Source: an uncultured Oscillospiraceae bacterium (GTDB lineage: Bacteria > Bacillota > Clostridia > Oscillospirales > Acutalibacteraceae). From it: 13,350 nt of DNA. The stretch is taken from positions 1 to 13,350 of the forward strand of contig USDZ01000031.1 in assembly GCA_900553525.1 (NCBI GenBank). The letters run 5' to 3'. Numbering within the stretch: position 1 is the first letter of the stretch; each line of letters starts with the position of its first letter. Under the pieces are notes generated by a model. That model searched no databases. It saw nothing but the letters and a program-made list of their open reading frames with translations, and was not told the DNA's origin. Made by a program: the position numbers and the translations under genes. Shown piece after piece: positions 10,981-13,350 of the stretch.

Positions 10981-12366
10981 CTATTTAAATTTATATATAT
11001 ATATATATTGGCTTTGATTCTCTGCTGTTACAGCAAGACTATTGTTATCATTCCAGAAAAAACTGGTCTCATAATTATTATTAAAATCCTTCCTGTCAAA
11101 TATCTTTAATTCCTTTTTTTCAACATCTATTATTCCTAACTCAGTTATTTTTAATCCGCCATTTCCCTTCCCGGAAATATTAGTAACGGCAACCTTTGTC
11201 TGATCCGGACTCAACAAAAAATCAATACCATCACTTGGTTTCAGTCCTTCAATAGGATATTTTTCACCCAATGGATTTATAAAAATATATTGTTCTTCTA
11301 TTTTTTGAATATAAAACCCTTTACCTAAAGCAATGTATCCGGTTGCTGTACCCGTAGATGAATTATAAAGTTCTCCATCATTAAAAATATTTAATTTTTC
11401 ACCAGTTGCGAAATTATAGGTGTAAGAGTTATATGCAAACATCTGACCAGCTACAATTGACTGTTTTATCTTACTGGCTTTTTGTGTGATTGAGATCAAA
11501 TCATCATTAATAAAAGTACAACTAGCGATGTTATTTAATCCCGTAATTTCATTAATGGATATCGCGTTTTTATTTTCGATATCCAATAAATAAAAATTTT
11601 CAGAACCAATGATTATTTTTTTACTATTTGGGCTTATTTCAAATTGTCCAATGTTGTGAACATCACCCAATGTTTCCTCAATAATATCCGTTACTTGACC
11701 GGTTTCTAGATTATATAAAATATAATATGGCGGGCTTTGTTCTATGCCTAATTCGACCCACACTTGTTCAGTTCCATAATGCCCCACTATACTTGTCAAA
11801 TAGGACTTTGCCATAGTTTCTAAAGTATTTTCTACATAAAAATTGCCGTCCAACACTCCATAATCAAATTCAAGAGGAAATTCTATTCCTTTATAGATAA
11901 TAATATCAGAAATATGTGTTGATACAAATTCAAGTTCTTTTATTTCTTCGCCATCTATCTTGTAATATTTTAGATTATCAGCTACTCTTACAACCGCAGT
12001 GTTGTTATTCAGAACGAATGCTCCGTTAAGCTCAATATATCTAATATTAGCAATCCCATCAATACTTTGCTTTCCGATAAACTCAATAGTTTCTTCACCG
12101 CCTGGATTTTCCGGAACAATTTCAGTATCTGATGATTTGAAAAATGAAATAATCATATTTCTAAATTCTGCACTTACGGCAAAAGTCGAACTAAAAAGAA
12201 CTACAATTGCGATGAATGAAATCAGAATGGGTTGTAAAAGTATTTTTCTTTTCATCTTTAATGTATTTTGTTTACACATATTATACGTTTCTTCTTTTAA
12301 TTGAATGTTTGGGGGTTCAATACTTTCAAAATCTCTTTTTAATATTTTTTTAAGATTATTTAACAT
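10981..12366 (-). CDS. Membrane-anchored anti-sigma-like protein with large extracytoplasmic domain
   Basis: A 461-residue protein. Residues 1-41 form a charged cytoplasmic part (LKKILKRDFESIEPPN), which would hold the sigma factor. Residues 42-65 (ILLQPILISFIAIVVLFSS and on) are one membrane segment, followed by EFRNMIISFFKSSD, a pattern frequent in clostridial ECF-linked anti-sigma proteins. The remaining 390 residues outside the cell contain repeated strand-turn units such as QFEISPNSKKIIIGSENFYLLD and DFLLSPDQTKVAVTN, resembling beta-propeller (TolB/WD40-like) blades. It overlaps the sigma gene by 11 bases, and AAAGGA precedes its ATG. Codon use is strongly AT-rich, unlike the prophage. 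The C-terminus ends over a (TA)8 tract. Anti-sigma role is inferred from topology and coupling. Confidence 0.75.
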   Translation of the reverse strand: MLNNLKKILKRDFESIEPPNIQLKEETYNMCKQNTLKMKRKILLQPILISFIAIVVLFSSTFAVSAEFRNMIISFFKSSDTEIVPENPGGEETIEFIGKQSIDGIANIRYIELNGAFVLNNNTAVVRVADNLKYYKIDGEEIKELEFVSTHISDIIIYKGIEFPLEFDYGVLDGNFYVENTLETMAKSYLTSIVGHYGTEQVWVELGIEQSPPYYILYNLETGQVTDIIEETLGDVHNIGQFEISPNSKKIIIGSENFYLLDIENKNAISINEITGLNNIASCTFINDDLISITQKASKIKQSIVAGQMFAYNSYTYNFATGEKLNIFNDGELYNSSTGTATGYIALGKGFYIQKIEEQYIFINPLGEKYPIEGLKPSDGIDFLLSPDQTKVAVTNISGKGNGGLKITELGIIDVEKKELKIFDRKDFNNNYETSFFWNDNNSLAVTAENQSQYIYIYKFK

Positions 12367-12883
12367 TCAAATCATTCCTTTCAGTCGTTATGTTGTTTTT
12401 TAATTTTATTAAAGCTCTTTGATATTGTTTTCTGATAGAATCTTGGTTTTTTGATAATATTTTTGCAATTTCTTTATGTTTTAAACCATATAAAATATGA
12501 AGCACAATTATTTCTTGTTCTTTGGGATTTAAACATTTTAATAAATCTGAAAATTCGACTATTTCAAAATCATTTATATTAGATATGAAATCTGTTGTTT
12601 CTTCTCCAATTGAACAAATGAAAGAATTACGTTTAATTATATTTAGCGAAATATTTCGCGTTATTGTCAAAATCCAACCTTTCACATTAATATCACGTTT
12701 ATAAGTATTTGCATATTTTACGACAGTAAGGAAAACGTCTTGCGTAATGTCCTCAGAGATATGTCGGTTTTTCGTTATCATGTAAGCTAACCTATAAACA
12801 TCCGACAGATATTTTTGATATAGAGTTTCAAGCGATTTAATGTTTCCATTCGCTATTTTCTTTATTAAATAATAATCGTTCAC
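12356..12883 (-). CDS. ECF-type RNA polymerase sigma factor
   Basis: A 175-residue sigma-70 family protein with only regions 2 and 4. Region 2 spans about 15-85 (SLETLYQKYLSDVYRLAYMI, then SEDITQDVFLTVVKY and GWILTITRNISLNIIKR). Region 4 spans about 118-162 (LNPKEQEIIVLHILYGLKHK, then IAKILSKNQDSIRKQYQRAL), with its helix-turn-helix. It directs polymerase to a small regulon when released by its anti-sigma partner. I chose a GTG start at 12883, with AAGGGTGG 7 bases upstream; an ATG-like extension to 12925 lies outside the conserved domain. The partner gene overlaps its end. The signal sensed is unknown. Confidence 0.9.
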   Translation of the reverse strand: MNDYYLIKKIANGNIKSLETLYQKYLSDVYRLAYMITKNRHISEDITQDVFLTVVKYANTYKRDINVKGWILTITRNISLNIIKRNSFICSIGEETTDFISNINDFEIVEFSDLLKCLNPKEQEIIVLHILYGLKHKEIAKILSKNQDSIRKQYQRALIKLKNNITTERNDLNVK

Positions 12884-12915
12884 GCTATCACCACCCTTTC
12901 CAATAATCCTACATG

Positions 12916-12947
12916 AATATAACAATTGAAAAGACCGCTTTGTGACA
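12916..12947 (-). promoter_or_regulatory. Candidate promoter of the sigma operon
   Basis: On the minus strand TGTCACA (12941-12947) and TATATT (12916-12921), about 33 bases before the sigma start codon. The -10 is good for sigma-A but the -35 is not TTGACA; TGTCACA may be a site for the ECF sigma itself (autoregulation). Confidence 0.35.
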
Positions 12948-12979
12948 TTGAAACAAAAAAGATCAATATAAAATTAGAT

Positions 12980-13007
12980 CAGCAGCCTTAAAAAATCAAG
13001 GCTACTG
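12980..13007. repeat. Inverted repeat upstream of the sigma operon
   Basis: CAG-C-AGCCTT (12980-12989) / AAGGCT-A-CTG (12998-13007), nine pairs with one mismatch and an 8-base AT loop. On the minus strand it is followed by ATCTAATTTT, so it may be a weak terminator for whatever lies to the right. The surrounding 13008-13111 stretch shows no gene. Confidence 0.4.
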
Positions 13008-13111
13008 GTACCGCTGTGCATCAAACCAGTAAAACAGAACCCCCTGACGTAGCAAAATAAATCGGCGCTGTAAAGAAAAGATGAAACGATAGGATGCGAA
13101 AACAGTCAAAA

Positions 13112-13294
13112 TTACTGCGCACCGAGGAAAAGCTCCCGTTTACGCTTTTTAGACAGATTGAGGCCGGCGCACTGAGCCGGGGTAAGGTTGTTCAAGGCAG
13201 AGTGGGGGCGGACAAAGTTGTAGAAAAAGAGGAACATGGAAATGAGGTTGTTGGCAGAAGCAAAAGAAGAAAAGCTCTGCTTGGTTTTGTACAA
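13112..13294 (-). pseudogene. Transposase C-terminal fragment (DDE-type)
   Basis: About 60 residues containing LFFYNFVRPHSALNNLTPAQ and ending in a basic tail, SKKRKRELFLGAQ. The pattern Y-N-F-x-R-P-H-x-x-L-x-x-x-T-P-A-x-x-A-G is the end of many DDE transposases/integrase cores. The catalytic Asp residues are absent. A stop codon (TAA, 13298-13300) interrupts the frame immediately upstream, so the remaining 50 bases of the window are not a clean continuation. It is best read as a decayed or truncated insertion sequence. The IS family cannot be fixed from this fragment and no terminal repeats were identified. Confidence 0.72.
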
Positions 13295-13350
13295 GCCTTA
13301 GGTCAGTTTACAAGGAACTACACGCAGACCGTGAAACGGGCTGCTGACAA

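Noticed and set aside
13024..13048. GGTTCTGTT-like sequence on the minus strand resembling an IS6-type terminal repeat
   Set aside because: Its orientation points away from the transposase fragment, and no matching opposite end is present.
1..13350. CRISPR array or retron/DGR-type repeats
   Set aside because: No series of regularly spaced repeats, reverse transcriptase or Cas-like protein was found; the only tandem repeats are the two 11-bp pairs.

Overview
The window holds the right-hand end of a temperate tailed-phage genome (about 1 to 10,421) and the chromosomal sequence beyond it. The host looks like a Gram-positive Clostridia-type Firmicute. The grounds are strong AGGAGG-type ribosome binding sites, consensus TTGACA/TATAAT promoters, SPP1-like head genes, an S24-type repressor, and an ECF sigma/anti-sigma pair of the kind common in gut clostridia. 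The species cannot be fixed from the sequence.

Layout. Positions 1-3499 (minus strand) carry the packaging and head-entry module, read right to left: small terminase, large terminase, SPP1 gp6-like portal, and a MuF/gp7-like minor head protein cut by the window edge. Positions 3640-7326 (minus) hold a very compact early region of tightly packed small genes: a Cro-like repressor, an excisionase-like protein, several small unknown proteins, an HUH (rolling-circle type) replication protein, two Cys-rich small proteins, a MazG-like pyrophosphohydrolase and, last before the terminase, a RinA/ArpU-like late activator. Positions 7327-7477 are the divergent immunity region, with a consensus early promoter and three copies of a 15-bp operator-like motif. 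Positions 7478-10,324 (plus) are the lysogeny module: a self-cleaving CI/LexA-type repressor, a SAP-domain protein with a MuF-like C-terminal motif, and a tyrosine integrase.

The prophage ends at the 3' end of an intact tRNA-Tyr gene, the probable attR. A divergent tRNA-Thr gene follows, and both tRNAs have near-perfect promoters. From about 10,880 to 12,990 the base composition becomes strongly AT-rich. This island carries an ECF sigma factor and a membrane-anchored anti-sigma-like protein with a large extracytoplasmic domain. The window closes with a truncated transposase C-terminus.

How it works together (inference). The repressor would shut the early promoter at 7360-7388 through the three operator motifs. 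After SOS cleavage of the repressor, the early operon would run leftward through replication to the late activator, which switches on packaging and head genes. The most interesting less-explained items are the SAP/MuF-like protein in the lysogeny module, an attenuator-like set of mutually exclusive hairpins in front of the integrase, a short plus-strand transcription unit with a perfect promoter and terminator lying antisense within the early operon, and a cluster of hairpins beside the HUH replication gene that could be its origin.
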